64,000 nucleotides of DNA from Marinobacter sp. S6332 (GCF_023016045.1 NZ_JALKAP010000002.1:310001-374000); one strand, 5' to 3'. Shown: positions 27,887-37,960, numbered from the stretch's first letter. Numbers and translations are program-made. Notes: generated from the sequence alone by a model not told the origin.

Positions 27887-29568
27887 GAGTGTGCTCCTTC
27901 AGGGATCATCGTGGGTTCATTCTCGTCTTCATCTGCAGGCGCGTCGTAACTGCCAACGCGCTGCTTGATCAGGTCAAAATCAAATCTTTCCTTATTGCGC
28001 AGTGTCATTGCAGTGCACACGATGGCGCTAGCCCCATAGGCAGTGAGGGACGCTGTAAGAACCATGTAGTCCCGTAGGAACCCTGTGGCATAAACCAACA
28101 AAATCGCGCCGGAAACAACTCCAACAATCAGGCCAACATTGCGACCAAAGAAACCAAACGCCATCAACCCGAATACAACCGCGCCGCCCACAGAGGCCAG
28201 AACTTCGAAAAAAAGAACGGTCACACCGGTCATTTCCAAAAGCTCAAAGCGCGCGATACAGAAAAAGGCCATGGCGATAACCACAGACCAGGTAAACGCC
28301 GCGTTGCTTACCCTGTCCCAGTAACAGCTAATAATGACCGGGAAAACGATGGCACCCCAAAGTGCGCCAACAAATACCAGCATTACTAGAATATCCAACG
28401 AAAAACTGGCGAAAATCAAACCGGCAACAGTTGCCACGATCATGGTAGCGCGACCAATCAACAACATTGTTTTAGGGTTAGGATTGTCCTTGGCAATATT
28501 TTTACCGTAGATGTCGGCCATAACGATGGTCGACAAAGCAGACAAGTCTGAGTCTGCGGTGGATGACAAAGCGCCGATCACCAACACAAAGAACAAGCCA
28601 ACGAATACCGGAGGCAAGTAGGCTGATACCATTTGTGGGATCAAGTTATTCATGTTGCCGTTTACAGGCTCAACCCCAACCGTTAATGCCATCAAGCCAA
28701 TCATGCCGAGGCCAATAACAATGGCTCCGTACCCTAGGGTGGCCGTCACAAAAGTTCGCTTAATGTGTTTTTCACGCACAGCAAACAAGCGTTGAGAGAT
28801 GGTCTGGTTACCAATGGCATACGCGAGTACCGCCACAAAAAAAGGCGCACCCTGATTCATAATCGCATCGACAGAAAAGAAATCGGCTTGCTCACTTGTG
28901 AGGTTTTGAAGGCCAGCAACCATTTCTGATGGCCCACCAACAGCAAACAGAACGGCAGGGATAATCACCACAGTAATGGCCATCAGCGCGACAAGCTGAG
29001 CAAAATCTGTAAACACAGAAGCCCGAAAGCCAGACGTTAGCGTGTAACTGAGCACACCAACCCCAGCTACCAGTACGCCAGTTTGGAACGACAATGGCGA
29101 AAGTACAGACACCAACGCACCGGCAGCGGTGAAGTTCACCATAAGGCTGATTACGCTGCCCAGAATGTTGGAGCCAGCCAGAATCAATTGGCTGGAAGAC
29201 CCATGGCGCGCATGAATAAGTTCGCCAAGCGTATGGCCATTGGGTGCCAGTTTACGGAAGCGTCGACCAAACGGATAAATGAACAGAATCATCAACGCAC
29301 CCCAAAGGCCGTAGTGTATCGGCCCGGATACGCCATAGGTGTAGCCGGAGGTCGCCGCCGCATAAAATGATGCAGCCCATATCCAGGTTGCCGTCATGCT
29401 GGCGGCGCCCATGCCAAAACCGACATTGTGACCTGCGACCATAAAACCGGAAGTATCTTCTTCTTTCTTGCGAATTAGCAGGGTTAGCAGATAGGTGCCG
29501 CCATAAAAGCCAACCAGCAAAATTACGATTGTCAGTATTGAGAACTGAACAAAGCTACTTTCGTTCAA
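27883..29568 (-). CDS. Sodium:solute symporter (SSS family)
   Basis: This 561-residue transporter has about 13 hydrophobic segments. SSS features include DTSGFMVAGHNVGFGMGAASMTATWIWAASF at the N-terminus, GFRASVFTDFAQ in the middle and ALSSTADSDLSALSTIV, which carries the Na-site Ser/Thr residues. The general layout resembles urea/DUR3-type and other SSS carriers, but the substrate cannot be named from sequence. The C-terminal tail is acidic and hydrophilic. It forms a two-gene unit with the 43-residue protein that overlaps its stop. Confidence 0.9.
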   Translation of the reverse strand: MNESSFVQFSILTIVILLVGFYGGTYLLTLLIRKKEEDTSGFMVAGHNVGFGMGAASMTATWIWAASFYAAATSGYTYGVSGPIHYGLWGALMILFIYPFGRRFRKLAPNGHTLGELIHARHGSSSQLILAGSNILGSVISLMVNFTAAGALVSVLSPLSFQTGVLVAGVGVLSYTLTSGFRASVFTDFAQLVALMAITVVIIPAVLFAVGGPSEMVAGLQNLTSEQADFFSVDAIMNQGAPFFVAVLAYAIGNQTISQRLFAVREKHIKRTFVTATLGYGAIVIGLGMIGLMALTVGVEPVNGNMNNLIPQMVSAYLPPVFVGLFFVLVIGALSSTADSDLSALSTIVMADIYGKNIAKDNPNPKTMLLIGRATMIVATVAGLIFASFSLDILVMLVFVGALWGAIVFPVIISCYWDRVSNAAFTWSVVIAMAFFCIARFELLEMTGVTVLFFEVLASVGGAVVFGLMAFGFFGRNVGLIVGVVSGAILLVYATGFLRDYMVLTASLTAYGASAIVCTAMTLRNKERFDFDLIKQRVGSYDAPADEDENEPTMIPEGAHS

Positions 29569-30021
29569 ACCAAAACCTCTTTACTACCAAAGTGCCAACA
29601 GATCAGCGTGTGCAGGCACATTCGATTACTTGGGGCACAAGTATTTTGAAAGACCGCGAAGCGCGGCGAATGGAAATTACGAAAACACCTTGGGGTGTCC
29701 GCGAATAGTCGGGACGCTATTTCGCTAAAGCATGAGGGTCGCTAAAGAAAGCGGAAGTGAATATAGAGCCTTGAAGTTTGTTTAGTCGTCATTGCAATTA
29801 CAGCCTCTTCTGCCCTGAAATTATCTGGCGGCGGCTGTTTTTAGCCCAAAAAGGAGGGTCACAAAAGAATTAGAACAAGCGCAAAGCCTTTAATCCAGAG
29901 CATTTTTCTGAACGGAAGCACTAGAAGTTACTCGATATACAGAAAAGAGTCCAGTATTTAGAGGTCGTAACAATTTTACCGGGGCACAGAGCTGCCCCGG
30001 GGATGGCATAAAATTAAAAAA
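29569..30021. other. 452-bp gap with no gene
   Basis: No convincing frame was found in this AT-rich stretch. It should hold the symporter promoter near its left end. Visible structure is limited to a short hairpin, CCGCG-AAG-CGCGG (29654-29666), a second near 29684-29700 (ACACC/GGGTGT), and the hairpin after hemN at its right end. Confidence 0.6.
29979..30000 (-). terminator. Hairpin downstream of hemN
   Basis: CCGGGGCA (29979-29986) pairs with TGCCCCGG (29993-30000) around a 6-base loop. In the hemN direction the stem is followed by TAAAATT, a poor but usable U-tract. Confidence 0.6.
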
Positions 30022-31440
30022 TCAGATAATGCGGGAAAACCGCTGGCTAGCGCCCTCTTTGCGATAAAAGTCGAAAATCTGGCAAATAGCTCGAATCAGC
30101 AGTCGGCCGGCAGGCTCTACTTGCAGCACCTGACCATTATCGCCAATCAGCTCATCTGCCATCATCGGCTTTAGACGCGCCAACTCGTCTGCAAAGTAGC
30201 TATCAAAATCCTCCTGCCACTCGGCAGAAAATTGCTGACGATCCAGACGGAACTGGCAAATAAGCTGACCAATAACCCAACGGCGAATTCGGTCGTCTCG
30301 GGTCAGGTTCACACCTTTGGTAATCGCTAATTGGCCAGCATCGATAGATGCCTCCCACGCGGGCAGATCATGGTTGTTTTGGAAATAAGCATCGTCAGTC
30401 TGGCCGATAGCCGAAACACCCAGAGAAACCAAATCACAATCCGAGTGGGTGGTATAGCCTTGGAAGTTCCGGTGCAAACGCCCTGCACGTTGCGCAATCG
30501 CCAAGCTGTCATCCGGCTTGGCAAAGTGGTCCATACCAATGTACTCATAACCCGCCTCAAGCAAGCGGTTGATGGTGTTATGCAGAATGGTCAGTTTTTG
30601 TTGCGGCGATGGCAACGTATCGTCCTTGATACGGGTTTGCGGATAAAAACGTTCCGGCAGATGCGCATAACTGAATACAGACAACCTATCCGGCGACATT
30701 TCCAATACAGCTTCGAGAGTATCCGCAAAGCTTTCCGGCGTCTGGTGGGGTAGGCCGTAGATCAGATCGAGGTTAATGGAACCAAACCCAAGGTTCCGAG
30801 CTTCCTTTAGAACCGCTTCGGTCATTTCTCTGGGCTGTATCCGGTTAACAGCCTTCTGAACCTCGGGATTTACATCCTGAACACCCAGACTGATGCGGTT
30901 AAAACCAAGCTCCCAAAGAGTTGGCAGAGTGTCTTGATCCACTTCTCTGGGATCAATTTCTACGCTGTAATCATGCTCTCCATCGCTCTGCAGATTGAAC
31001 AACTCAGCGTACCCATCCATCAACTCCCGCATAACATCTTTCGGCAGGAAGGTTGGTGTGCCGCCACCCCAATGCAGCTGCTTTACCGGACGATCCGAGC
31101 CAAACAACTTCGACTGCATAGCCGCTTCTTTCAGAACGCGCTCGACATAAGGCATCGCCTTATCGCGTTTTTTGGTGATCACTTTGTTGCATGCGCAGTA
31201 GTAACAAAGGTGCGCGCAAAACGGCAGGTGGGTATATAGGGAAAGAGGCCGGTTGCTGGCTTTGCTGAGGGCGGCAGCTTCCACCATCTGCTCAACCGGA
31301 TAGTTCTGGTTAAACTCCACGGCCGTGGGATAAGAAGTATAGCGTGGCCCACTGAGGTCGTAGCGTTTGATCAGCGCATCATCCCAGATGAACTCCGGGA
31401 GTGTAGATTCAGCAGCTTGTGGTGCGATGTCGGAAGCCAT
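30022..31440 (-). CDS. hemN: Oxygen-independent coproporphyrinogen III dehydrogenase HemN
   Basis: HemN is a radical-SAM enzyme that makes protoporphyrinogen IX without O2, needed for the many hemes of denitrification. The ATG at 31440 (MASDIAP) gives 472 residues; a 17-codon upstream extension is unsupported. The cluster motif CAHLCYYCACN follows SLYTHLPF, then HWGGGTPTF and SVEIDPREVD, and the C-terminal HemN region includes EYIGMDHFAKPDD. It is a single gene. An Fnr-like box (9 of 10) lies 78 bp upstream. Confidence 0.96.
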   Translation of the reverse strand: MASDIAPQAAESTLPEFIWDDALIKRYDLSGPRYTSYPTAVEFNQNYPVEQMVEAAALSKASNRPLSLYTHLPFCAHLCYYCACNKVITKKRDKAMPYVERVLKEAAMQSKLFGSDRPVKQLHWGGGTPTFLPKDVMRELMDGYAELFNLQSDGEHDYSVEIDPREVDQDTLPTLWELGFNRISLGVQDVNPEVQKAVNRIQPREMTEAVLKEARNLGFGSINLDLIYGLPHQTPESFADTLEAVLEMSPDRLSVFSYAHLPERFYPQTRIKDDTLPSPQQKLTILHNTINRLLEAGYEYIGMDHFAKPDDSLAIAQRAGRLHRNFQGYTTHSDCDLVSLGVSAIGQTDDAYFQNNHDLPAWEASIDAGQLAITKGVNLTRDDRIRRWVIGQLICQFRLDRQQFSAEWQEDFDSYFADELARLKPMMADELIGDNGQVLQVEPAGRLLIRAICQIFDFYRKEGASQRFSRII

Positions 31441-31517
31441 AATAAAAACTCTGAGCGTATGATGTATGGGGGCAGCGCGGGAGCAACGCATTATAGGCGA
31501 GCCCGGCTAAACGCATC

Positions 31518-31531
31518 TTGATGCGAGTCAT
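31518..31531. promoter_or_regulatory. Fnr/Anr-type box upstream of hemN
   Basis: TTGAT-GCGA-GTCAT matches 9 of 10 positions of TTGAY-N4-RTCAA and lies 78 bp before the hemN ATG. A second, weaker box, TTGAC-TAAT-ATCTG (8 of 10, 31533-31546), follows immediately, so tandem binding is possible. Confidence 0.55.
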
Positions 31532-31679
31532 CTTGACTAATATCTGGATTTTATCAGGCTGGCGCCTGAACTACCCTTGTGCCTAGTGCGTATTCTCGCT
31601 ACCTACTATGGGTTAAGAGCCCAAGTGATCCTCAGTGAAACCAAACAATAATCCGCCAGCAACCGGAGCGCACCCTCAC

Positions 31680-33212
31680 ATGGCCAACCTGATTCTGATT
31701 CTTGGTGATCAGCTGACAACCAACATCAGCGCCCTTGAAGGGGCCGACCCAAAACGCGACACAGTTGTAATGGCAGAAGTTCATGAGGAAGCCAGCTATA
31801 CCAACCATCACAAGAAAAAGCTGGTGCTGCTGTTCAGCGCCATGCGCCACTTTGCTCAAAAGCTGAAACAGGACGGATGGCAAGTTCACTATCAGCAGTA
31901 TCATCCGGACAACAAACATCAAAGCCTAGAAGGCGTTGTGTCTTCCCTGCTTGGTGATCTGCGTCCAAGCAACATCATCACAACCGAATGCGGTGAATGG
32001 CGATTACACAACCAGATCTGCCAATGGCAGAAACGCTTGGGTGTGTCTGTAGAAATCCGCACTGACACCCGCTTTATTGCCAGCAAACGCGAGTTTGCTA
32101 ATTGGGCTGAGGGCCGCAAGCAATTGCGCATGGAGTTCTTTTACCGGGAAATGCGGCGTAAAACCGGGCTACTGATGACACCAGACGGCAAGCCAGAAGG
32201 CGGCAACTGGAACTTCGATGCCGATAATCGCCGCAAATGGAGCGGCAAACCGCCCGCTCCCGCGCCATTTCGAATAGAACCGGACGCCATAACCCGCGAG
32301 GTGATCGGTCTGGTAGAGCAGCACTTCCCCGATCACTTTGGCATTACCGACGACTTTCACTTTGCAGTCACCCCGGAGGATGCGCAAGAGGCCCTGAACT
32401 ACTTCATCGAGTTTGCTCTACCCTGCTTTGGCGACTATCAGGACGCCATGTCTGACAACGAAGACTGGCTGTTTCATTCCATTCTTTCACCCTATATCAA
32501 CTGCGGCCTGCTCGACCCTCTCGCGGTATGCGAAGCTGCAGCGAGTGCTTGGTATGCCGGGCAGGCGCCTATTAATGCGGTGGAAGGTTTTATCCGCCAA
32601 ATTATTGGTTGGCGCGAGTTTGTAAGAGGCATTTATTGGCTGCACATGCCGGAGTACGCAAAGGAAAACCGCCTTGGTAACACCCGCGCACTGCCCTGGT
32701 TCTACTGGACGGGTGAAACCAAAATGCGCTGCATGCACAAAACCATCGACGCCACCCGACGCAATGCCTATGCCCATCACATCCAGAGGCTGATGGTTAC
32801 CGGCAACTTCGCACTATTGGCAGGCATAGCACCGGAAGAAATTTGTGACTGGTACTTGGCCGTTTACGCCGATGCCTATGACTGGGTTGAGCTGCCCAAT
32901 GTGCTAGGCATGGTGATGCACGCTGACGGCGGCTATCTTGGGTCAAAGCCTTACGCCGCCAGCGGCAAATACATTCAACGTATGTCTGACCACTGTTCCA
33001 ACTGCCACTACAAGGTTAGCAAAAGCACCGAGCCCGACGCCTGCCCATTCAACTCACTATACTGGCACTTCATTGACCGCCACCGAGCTGATTTCGAGCG
33101 CAACCCACGCATGGGGATGATGTACCGGAACTGGGACAAGCAGAAACCGGAAAAGCGCGATGCTCTAATAATAAGAGCGGAGAATCTGCTAACCAATCTT
33201 GAGGTCATTTAA
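31680..33212 (+). CDS. Fe-S cryptochrome/photolyase-related protein (DPRP, (6-4)-photolyase type)
   Basis: The ATG at 31680 gives 510 residues (MANLILILGDQL); a GTG at 31635 is also in frame. The N-terminal alpha/beta photolyase-related domain (about 1-130) is followed by the helical FAD domain, with FIRQIIGWREFVRGIYWLHMP, RMQRLMVTGNFALLAG-type sequence near 375 and LPNVLGMVMHADGGYLGSKPYAASGKYI. Late cysteines in DHCSNCHYKV and EPDACPF, with an earlier one, suit the [4Fe-4S] cluster of bacterial Fe-S photolyases, which repair (6-4) lesions. A second, conventional photolyase lies 3.2 kb downstream. Confidence 0.9.
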   Translation: MANLILILGDQLTTNISALEGADPKRDTVVMAEVHEEASYTNHHKKKLVLLFSAMRHFAQKLKQDGWQVHYQQYHPDNKHQSLEGVVSSLLGDLRPSNIITTECGEWRLHNQICQWQKRLGVSVEIRTDTRFIASKREFANWAEGRKQLRMEFFYREMRRKTGLLMTPDGKPEGGNWNFDADNRRKWSGKPPAPAPFRIEPDAITREVIGLVEQHFPDHFGITDDFHFAVTPEDAQEALNYFIEFALPCFGDYQDAMSDNEDWLFHSILSPYINCGLLDPLAVCEAAASAWYAGQAPINAVEGFIRQIIGWREFVRGIYWLHMPEYAKENRLGNTRALPWFYWTGETKMRCMHKTIDATRRNAYAHHIQRLMVTGNFALLAGIAPEEICDWYLAVYADAYDWVELPNVLGMVMHADGGYLGSKPYAASGKYIQRMSDHCSNCHYKVSKSTEPDACPFNSLYWHFIDRHRADFERNPRMGMMYRNWDKQKPEKRDALIIRAENLLTNLEVI

Positions 33213-33285
33213 GGAAAAATCCCTTTGCAACTGCTAGTGTCCTATATACTCCACCCTCCCCTGACAAATGGAATGTTCAGTCATT

Positions 33286-34527
33286 ATGGGATACAGGTCA
33301 CTAGCAATCGGTGCCTTCGCATTGCTTGCGTTTCAGGTTTGCTTAGCAAAGCAGCCCTCGCTGAACCTTGTTACGTTTGAGGCGCCGCCCTATCAGATAG
33401 CTACCGTGGCTGGCAACGGGAGCACGGGCATACGTGGAGAGACTGTACACACTGTAACCTGCGCTGCAAAAGCCGCAGGCTGGACCACAAATATAACGAT
33501 GGTGCCCCAAAAGCGCGCCATCTATTCACTGAAACGGAGTATGGCAGACGGCTATTTTGCAGCAGACCCATCGGCAGAGCTGGAGGCCATGGCCAGCCGA
33601 AGCTACCCAGTTGCGCTGGAGAAGTGGTACTTCTTCACTTTGGATGCCTCACCCAAACCTCGCAAAGACCGGATAGGTGTTGTTGATGGTAGTAACGAAG
33701 AAGCCTGGCTGAAAGCAAACGGTTACAACGTTTATGTGAGCGTCACCTCACCCAAGCAGTTGCTAGCACTACTCGAACGAGGAAGAATCAACGCGGCACT
33801 CATGGATGAGCGGTTAATGCAGGACCTGAACACCGACTCCGGAACACCCGCCATAGACAACCTACACTCCCATTTTCTTCGCTATGCGCCATTGCACCTG
33901 TACCTTGGTGACGTATTTCAGGTGACCTACCCGAACTTTCTATCCGCGTTCAATGAGGCACTTCCAACCTGCATGGGGAAAAACCTGCAGCTGTCCGAGC
34001 GAGAGTTAACGCATATTGAGGTGTTAACAAGGCGACTGCTAGCTGAACTGCGTGGGCTACTAAACCTACAGCAAGCTCTAAAAGCGGGCCCGCAATCCAG
34101 CACTCTAGCGGAAGTGCTGTCAATCGATAGCAAATGGCAAGCGTTGGCCCCAAAGGCCCAACTGCCTCTGGCATCGCATATTCAGAACCTACCCGCTTCG
34201 CAAACACTCGAAAACTGGCAACGATCTTATCAAGGCCTGATTACAGAGGTGATGCTAGTCAACAGCATGGGCACCATTGCTGCAATGAGCCAGCTCACTT
34301 CTGATTATTGGCAAGGTGACGAATCTAAGTTTCTGGAGGTCACTGGCAGCGAATTAACGACCGAGCCGCGAGATCTAAATTTTCTCTTTGTCTCTCCTAT
34401 TCGATACGATCAATCTACAGCCCGATTCCAGATTTCTGTTAGTGCCCCCCTCTATTCTGGCGATAGCAAAACGCCTAACGGGGTCATCGTATTGGGTCTT
34501 GATATTGAAGAAGCTATGGGCATTTAA
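33286..34527 (+). CDS. Secreted two-domain protein: solute-binding domain plus Cache-like region
   Basis: The ATG at 33286 gives 413 residues with a clear signal peptide (MGYRSLAIGAFALLAFQVCLA); an ATG at 33268 is also possible. Residues about 25-235 resemble family-3 solute-binding proteins (LNLVTFEAPPYQIA, GYFAADPSAE, VVDGSNEEAWLKANGYNV). A helical linker is followed from about 290 by a Cache/PDC-like region (LVNSMGTIAAMSQLTSDYWQGDESKF). No membrane helix or output domain follows, so it is a stand-alone periplasmic protein. The ligand is unknown. It converges on the HAD gene with a 4-bp overlap of stops. Confidence 0.68.
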   Translation: MGYRSLAIGAFALLAFQVCLAKQPSLNLVTFEAPPYQIATVAGNGSTGIRGETVHTVTCAAKAAGWTTNITMVPQKRAIYSLKRSMADGYFAADPSAELEAMASRSYPVALEKWYFFTLDASPKPRKDRIGVVDGSNEEAWLKANGYNVYVSVTSPKQLLALLERGRINAALMDERLMQDLNTDSGTPAIDNLHSHFLRYAPLHLYLGDVFQVTYPNFLSAFNEALPTCMGKNLQLSERELTHIEVLTRRLLAELRGLLNLQQALKAGPQSSTLAEVLSIDSKWQALAPKAQLPLASHIQNLPASQTLENWQRSYQGLITEVMLVNSMGTIAAMSQLTSDYWQGDESKFLEVTGSELTTEPRDLNFLFVSPIRYDQSTARFQISVSAPLYSGDSKTPNGVIVLGLDIEEAMGI

Positions 34528-36212
34528 GGCGGCCCGATTTCGCACGCCAGCACCAGCGCCCAAAATTCGGAAAAATCATTGACCACCACATCGGGTTTAT
34601 CCGGGTGCTTGTGCGTGCCGGGAAAGATTTGGTTTAGCCAAGGTAAATCCCACTGGGCGCCGTTGAAGAAAACAGAGGTCATGCCCGCACGTTTAGCTGC
34701 AATCACATCGGTGGTGCTGTCACCCACATACCAAACACTGGGATCGGGCGGATAGTCGAGTTTCTGCACTGCTAGCAAGAGTTGATCTGGGTGCGGTTTG
34801 CGCAATGGCGTGTCATCACCACAAACATCTACATCAAAAAGCTCCACCCAACCGGTATCTTCAACAGCAGCCAGTTCGTGCTCGAAAAACTCACGATCAC
34901 GGTTAGTGATGACACCCACCTGAATATTCAGGCGCCGCAGCCCTTCCAGCACAGCACGAACCTTGGCCTCAAAGGCTTTTACCGTGCCGTAGTGATTTCG
35001 GTAATGATGGTTGAATGCTTTGTGGGCTATTTGTTTTGCGTCTTGATCATCGCCGAAAAGCACTTCAAAGATATCCGTACGTGAGATTTTTCGATCGGCC
35101 TTTACCTTCGGATGAAGCTTGGCAAACTCACGAACATAGGCCACCAGTTTTGCGTCTTCCGGCGTTTTGCTGTCTTCTGGTGCGACCATCCGCTGCATTA
35201 ACCCGAGCTTATGAAAATCCGGGAACATGTCATCCACTGCGTGATACATGGCATCTAGCGTATCCACAAGCGTTGCGTGCCAATCAAACAATATGACCTC
35301 GGGCCGAATCAGCTTTACTACGGCCGGGTGCCAATCCGGCTCTATGCGAGGTTCCGGGCGAGCGGGCGGAGGAAAAGCAGTAGGGCGAACATCTGCCGGA
35401 GAGTTGAGGAAGTTCTTGGGATCTGCGCGTTCTATCAGCGCAAGTAAATCCATCAACTCTTCAAAGCTATCCACCACGGCCATTGGTTCGTCCCGACGGG
35501 TAAACCAACTGCGTATCCGATCGGCTTCCCATTGGGCAGCGTTATAGAAAACACCAGACACCCCCGCACGGTTGGCGGTCATCATATCGATATAGCTATC
35601 GCCGATGTACCAAGCCCTTGCGTCGGCCGAGAGGCTGAACTCGTCCAGAACCCGGTGGATTACCTGCGGGTCCGGCTTGTATTCCGTCACATCATCAGCG
35701 CACACAGTTGCCTCGAACAAATGTTGCCAACGCCCCTCATCGACGGTTTCCAATTCCGTATCGAAAAACTCCCGATTTCTATTAGTGGCCACAGCCAAAC
35801 GAATGCCCATGGCTTTTAACGCTGACAAATACTCATAAGCGCCGGGCTGAAACGGTCGCACCTGCCCGAAATATCGGCGATACGCTTGGTTGTAAGCCTC
35901 ATGGGCTGTCAACTTAGCCGCGGTATTATCACCAAATATCGCATTGAATATGTCGGTTCTTGATACCCTCCGCTCCGCCAGAATGCGCGGGTGCAAACGC
36001 CGGAAAATACGGATGTAGCGAACCAGCCTCGCATCGTCTTCCGTGCGGCATTCTTCTTCCGGAAGCAGTTGGTCGACCAATCCCAACTCTTCCAGTTGCG
36101 GCAGCATGTCTTCCATGGCGCTGAACATGGCGTCGTGGGTATCCACCAAGGTTCCATGCCAGTCGAATATCATCACAGACGGCGTAGCCAGAGACTCACT
36201 CAAGCAATCCAT
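34524..36212 (-). CDS. Tandem HAD-superfamily protein with two DWHxTLVDT domains
   Basis: The ATG at 36212, with AGGA six bases upstream, gives 562 residues made of two homologous HAD domains (about 12-275 and 305-555) joined by a Pro-rich linker (AFPPPARPEPRIEP). Motif I is FDWHGTLVDT in the first and FDWHATLVDT in the second, motif II is ATNRNREFF / ITNRDREFF, and motif IV is IGDSYIDMM / VGDSTTDVI. In both copies the usual acid/base Asp two residues after the nucleophile is His. The closest function would be a phosphatase or hydrolase, with unknown substrate. Confidence 0.8.
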   Translation of the reverse strand: MDCLSESLATPSVMIFDWHGTLVDTHDAMFSAMEDMLPQLEELGLVDQLLPEEECRTEDDARLVRYIRIFRRLHPRILAERRVSRTDIFNAIFGDNTAAKLTAHEAYNQAYRRYFGQVRPFQPGAYEYLSALKAMGIRLAVATNRNREFFDTELETVDEGRWQHLFEATVCADDVTEYKPDPQVIHRVLDEFSLSADARAWYIGDSYIDMMTANRAGVSGVFYNAAQWEADRIRSWFTRRDEPMAVVDSFEELMDLLALIERADPKNFLNSPADVRPTAFPPPARPEPRIEPDWHPAVVKLIRPEVILFDWHATLVDTLDAMYHAVDDMFPDFHKLGLMQRMVAPEDSKTPEDAKLVAYVREFAKLHPKVKADRKISRTDIFEVLFGDDQDAKQIAHKAFNHHYRNHYGTVKAFEAKVRAVLEGLRRLNIQVGVITNRDREFFEHELAAVEDTGWVELFDVDVCGDDTPLRKPHPDQLLLAVQKLDYPPDPSVWYVGDSTTDVIAAKRAGMTSVFFNGAQWDLPWLNQIFPGTHKHPDKPDVVVNDFSEFWALVLACEIGPP

Positions 36213-36281
36213 AAACAATCCTTTGGCGTTTCAGGGGCGTATAGGCAAATGTTATCCATCAGTTAAAACCATCTTGGACCA

Positions 36282-36425
36282 ATGCACAAAAAACCGTACC
36301 TACCAGAGAAAACCTGCCCCATTTGCCAGCGCCCTTTCCTTTGGCGTAAAAAATGGGCAAAAGACTGGGACAGTGTTCGCTACTGCAGCGAGCGTTGTCG
36401 GCGCCAACGGAGTGTTGCACGTTGA
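36282..36425 (+). CDS. DUF2256 zinc-ribbon-like small protein
   Basis: A 47-residue frame starts [20 protein letters not shown] and continues with [12 protein letters not shown], then [10 protein letters not shown] near the end. The pattern of CPIC and CSERC pairs around a WRKKW core is that of the DUF2256 family, which is commonly found beside cryptochrome/photolyase genes. Four cysteines could bind zinc. Its TGA overlaps a TTG start for the photolyase (36422-36425), which implies translational coupling and supports both starts. Confidence 0.88.
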   Translation: MHKKPYLPEKTCPICQRPFLWRKKWAKDWDSVRYCSERCRRQRSVAR

Positions 36426-37960
36426 GCACTTTGGTTTGGTTCAAGCGCGATCTTCGGGTTCGAGATCACGGCCCGCTACACCATGCAGTGGCGCTGGGTG
36501 AGCCCATCATTCCCCTGTACGTTATAGAGCCCGAATACTGGCAACTGCCCGATACATCGGAGCGACAGTGGTTGTTCATAGAAGAATCGCTGGCAGAGCT
36601 TGGCCGTGAGCTATCAAAACGGGGCAGCCGCCTACTAATCTGGCACGGCAAGGTTACCGATGCTCTATCAGTCCTGAGCAGGCGCTTTGGAGTGAAGCGG
36701 GTCGTATGCCATGAGGAAACGGGTGGTGAGTGGACATACAAGCGGGATTTGACCACGATCGATTGGTGCCAAAAACACGATATTGAATTCTGTGAATGGC
36801 AGCAGTTTGGTGTTGTCAGGCGATTGAAAGACCGGGACCTCTGGGACCACGCCTGGAATCAGATTATCAAAACGGGTCCGCTACCAGCTCCGGAGTTTGT
36901 GTCCCCTCCAGAGGGTTTTTCAGACTATCAACCTGCGCAGGCAAATTATGGTGTTGCAAGCTTCAGAGACAACCGGCCCTGCCCGGACCGACAAGCTGGT
37001 GGCAGCCAACGGGGTGAAAAACTTCTAGCGTCGTTTCTGGAGCGGCGATGCATTGGTTACCAATACAATATCTCAAGCCCGAATACAGCTCCCAGAGGCT
37101 GCTCCCGGCTGAGCCCCCACATTGCTTACGGCACCCTGAGCTTGCGAGAAATCTATCATCAGGCGAAGGCCGCAGGACAGCACGGCAGTAGCCTGCCCCG
37201 AAAACAGAAAAGCCTGACCAGCTTCCGCTCTCGCCTGCACTGGCATTGTCATTTTATCCAGAAACTCGAGGACGAGCCGGAACTGGAGTTCCGAGCCATG
37301 CACCGGGAAATGGAAGGGCTGAAATCTGGCCCCAACAACACCGAAAGATTGCAACGCTGGCAGGAAGGCCAGACCGGCTGGCCCTTGGTGGACGCGAGCA
37401 TGCGCGCCTTGCACCACACTGGCTGGATCAACTTTCGTATGCGCGCCATGCTCATGGCGGTTGCCAGCTATCAGCTATGGCTGCACTGGCGCGATCCGGC
37501 TCTGCATCTTGCGAGGCTGTTTACCGATTTTGAGCCGGGCATTCATTACCCTCAAGTTCAGATGCAGTCTGGACTCACCGGCATAAACGCCTTACGGATT
37601 TACAACCCGGAACTCCAGAGCCGCAAGCTGGATCCCGAAGGCGAGTTTATCCGCCACTGGATTCCGGAACTGGCGGGCCTCCCCGCAGAATGGGTTCACA
37701 CACCCTGGCTAATGACTCAGACCCAGCAGGACCGATTTGGCGGGAGCACTTATATAACGCCGGTTTGCGACCATGAGCAGGCCGCCAGATTGGCACGAAA
37801 GGCTGTGGGTGACTTCCGAAAATCCCACGTAAGCCGGGCGGAAACCAGCCGGGTTCTAGACAAGCATGGCAGCCGCAAAGGCCCGGTTCAGCGCCGACCG
37901 GGTTCCGGTATAGGCAAAAATGCACCGAATGAAAACCAGTTATCACTTTTTGACGACTAG
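36422..37960 (+). CDS. Cryptochrome/deoxyribodipyrimidine photolyase family protein
   Basis: This protein binds FAD and probably repairs cyclobutane pyrimidine dimers with blue light. The TTG at 36422 gives about 512 residues ([16 protein letters not shown]), with GGAG upstream; the longer reading overlaps the DUF2256 gene. An alpha/beta antenna-binding domain (to about 135) precedes the FAD domain, with [42 protein letters not shown] and [18 protein letters not shown]. The C-terminal tail ([22 protein letters not shown]) is short. It converges with the Usp gene. Confidence 0.92.
   Translation: MSTLVWFKRDLRVRDHGPLHHAVALGEPIIPLYVIEPEYWQLPDTSERQWLFIEESLAELGRELSKRGSRLLIWHGKVTDALSVLSRRFGVKRVVCHEETGGEWTYKRDLTTIDWCQKHDIEFCEWQQFGVVRRLKDRDLWDHAWNQIIKTGPLPAPEFVSPPEGFSDYQPAQANYGVASFRDNRPCPDRQAGGSQRGEKLLASFLERRCIGYQYNISSPNTAPRGCSRLSPHIAYGTLSLREIYHQAKAAGQHGSSLPRKQKSLTSFRSRLHWHCHFIQKLEDEPELEFRAMHREMEGLKSGPNNTERLQRWQEGQTGWPLVDASMRALHHTGWINFRMRAMLMAVASYQLWLHWRDPALHLARLFTDFEPGIHYPQVQMQSGLTGINALRIYNPELQSRKLDPEGEFIRHWIPELAGLPAEWVHTPWLMTQTQQDRFGGSTYITPVCDHEQAARLARKAVGDFRKSHVSRAETSRVLDKHGSRKGPVQRRPGSGIGKNAPNENQLSLFDD

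Noticed and set aside
29569..30021. Possible small RNA or gene in the 452-bp gap before hemN
   Set aside because: There is no coherent frame, promoter-terminator pair or conserved-looking structure beyond short hairpins.
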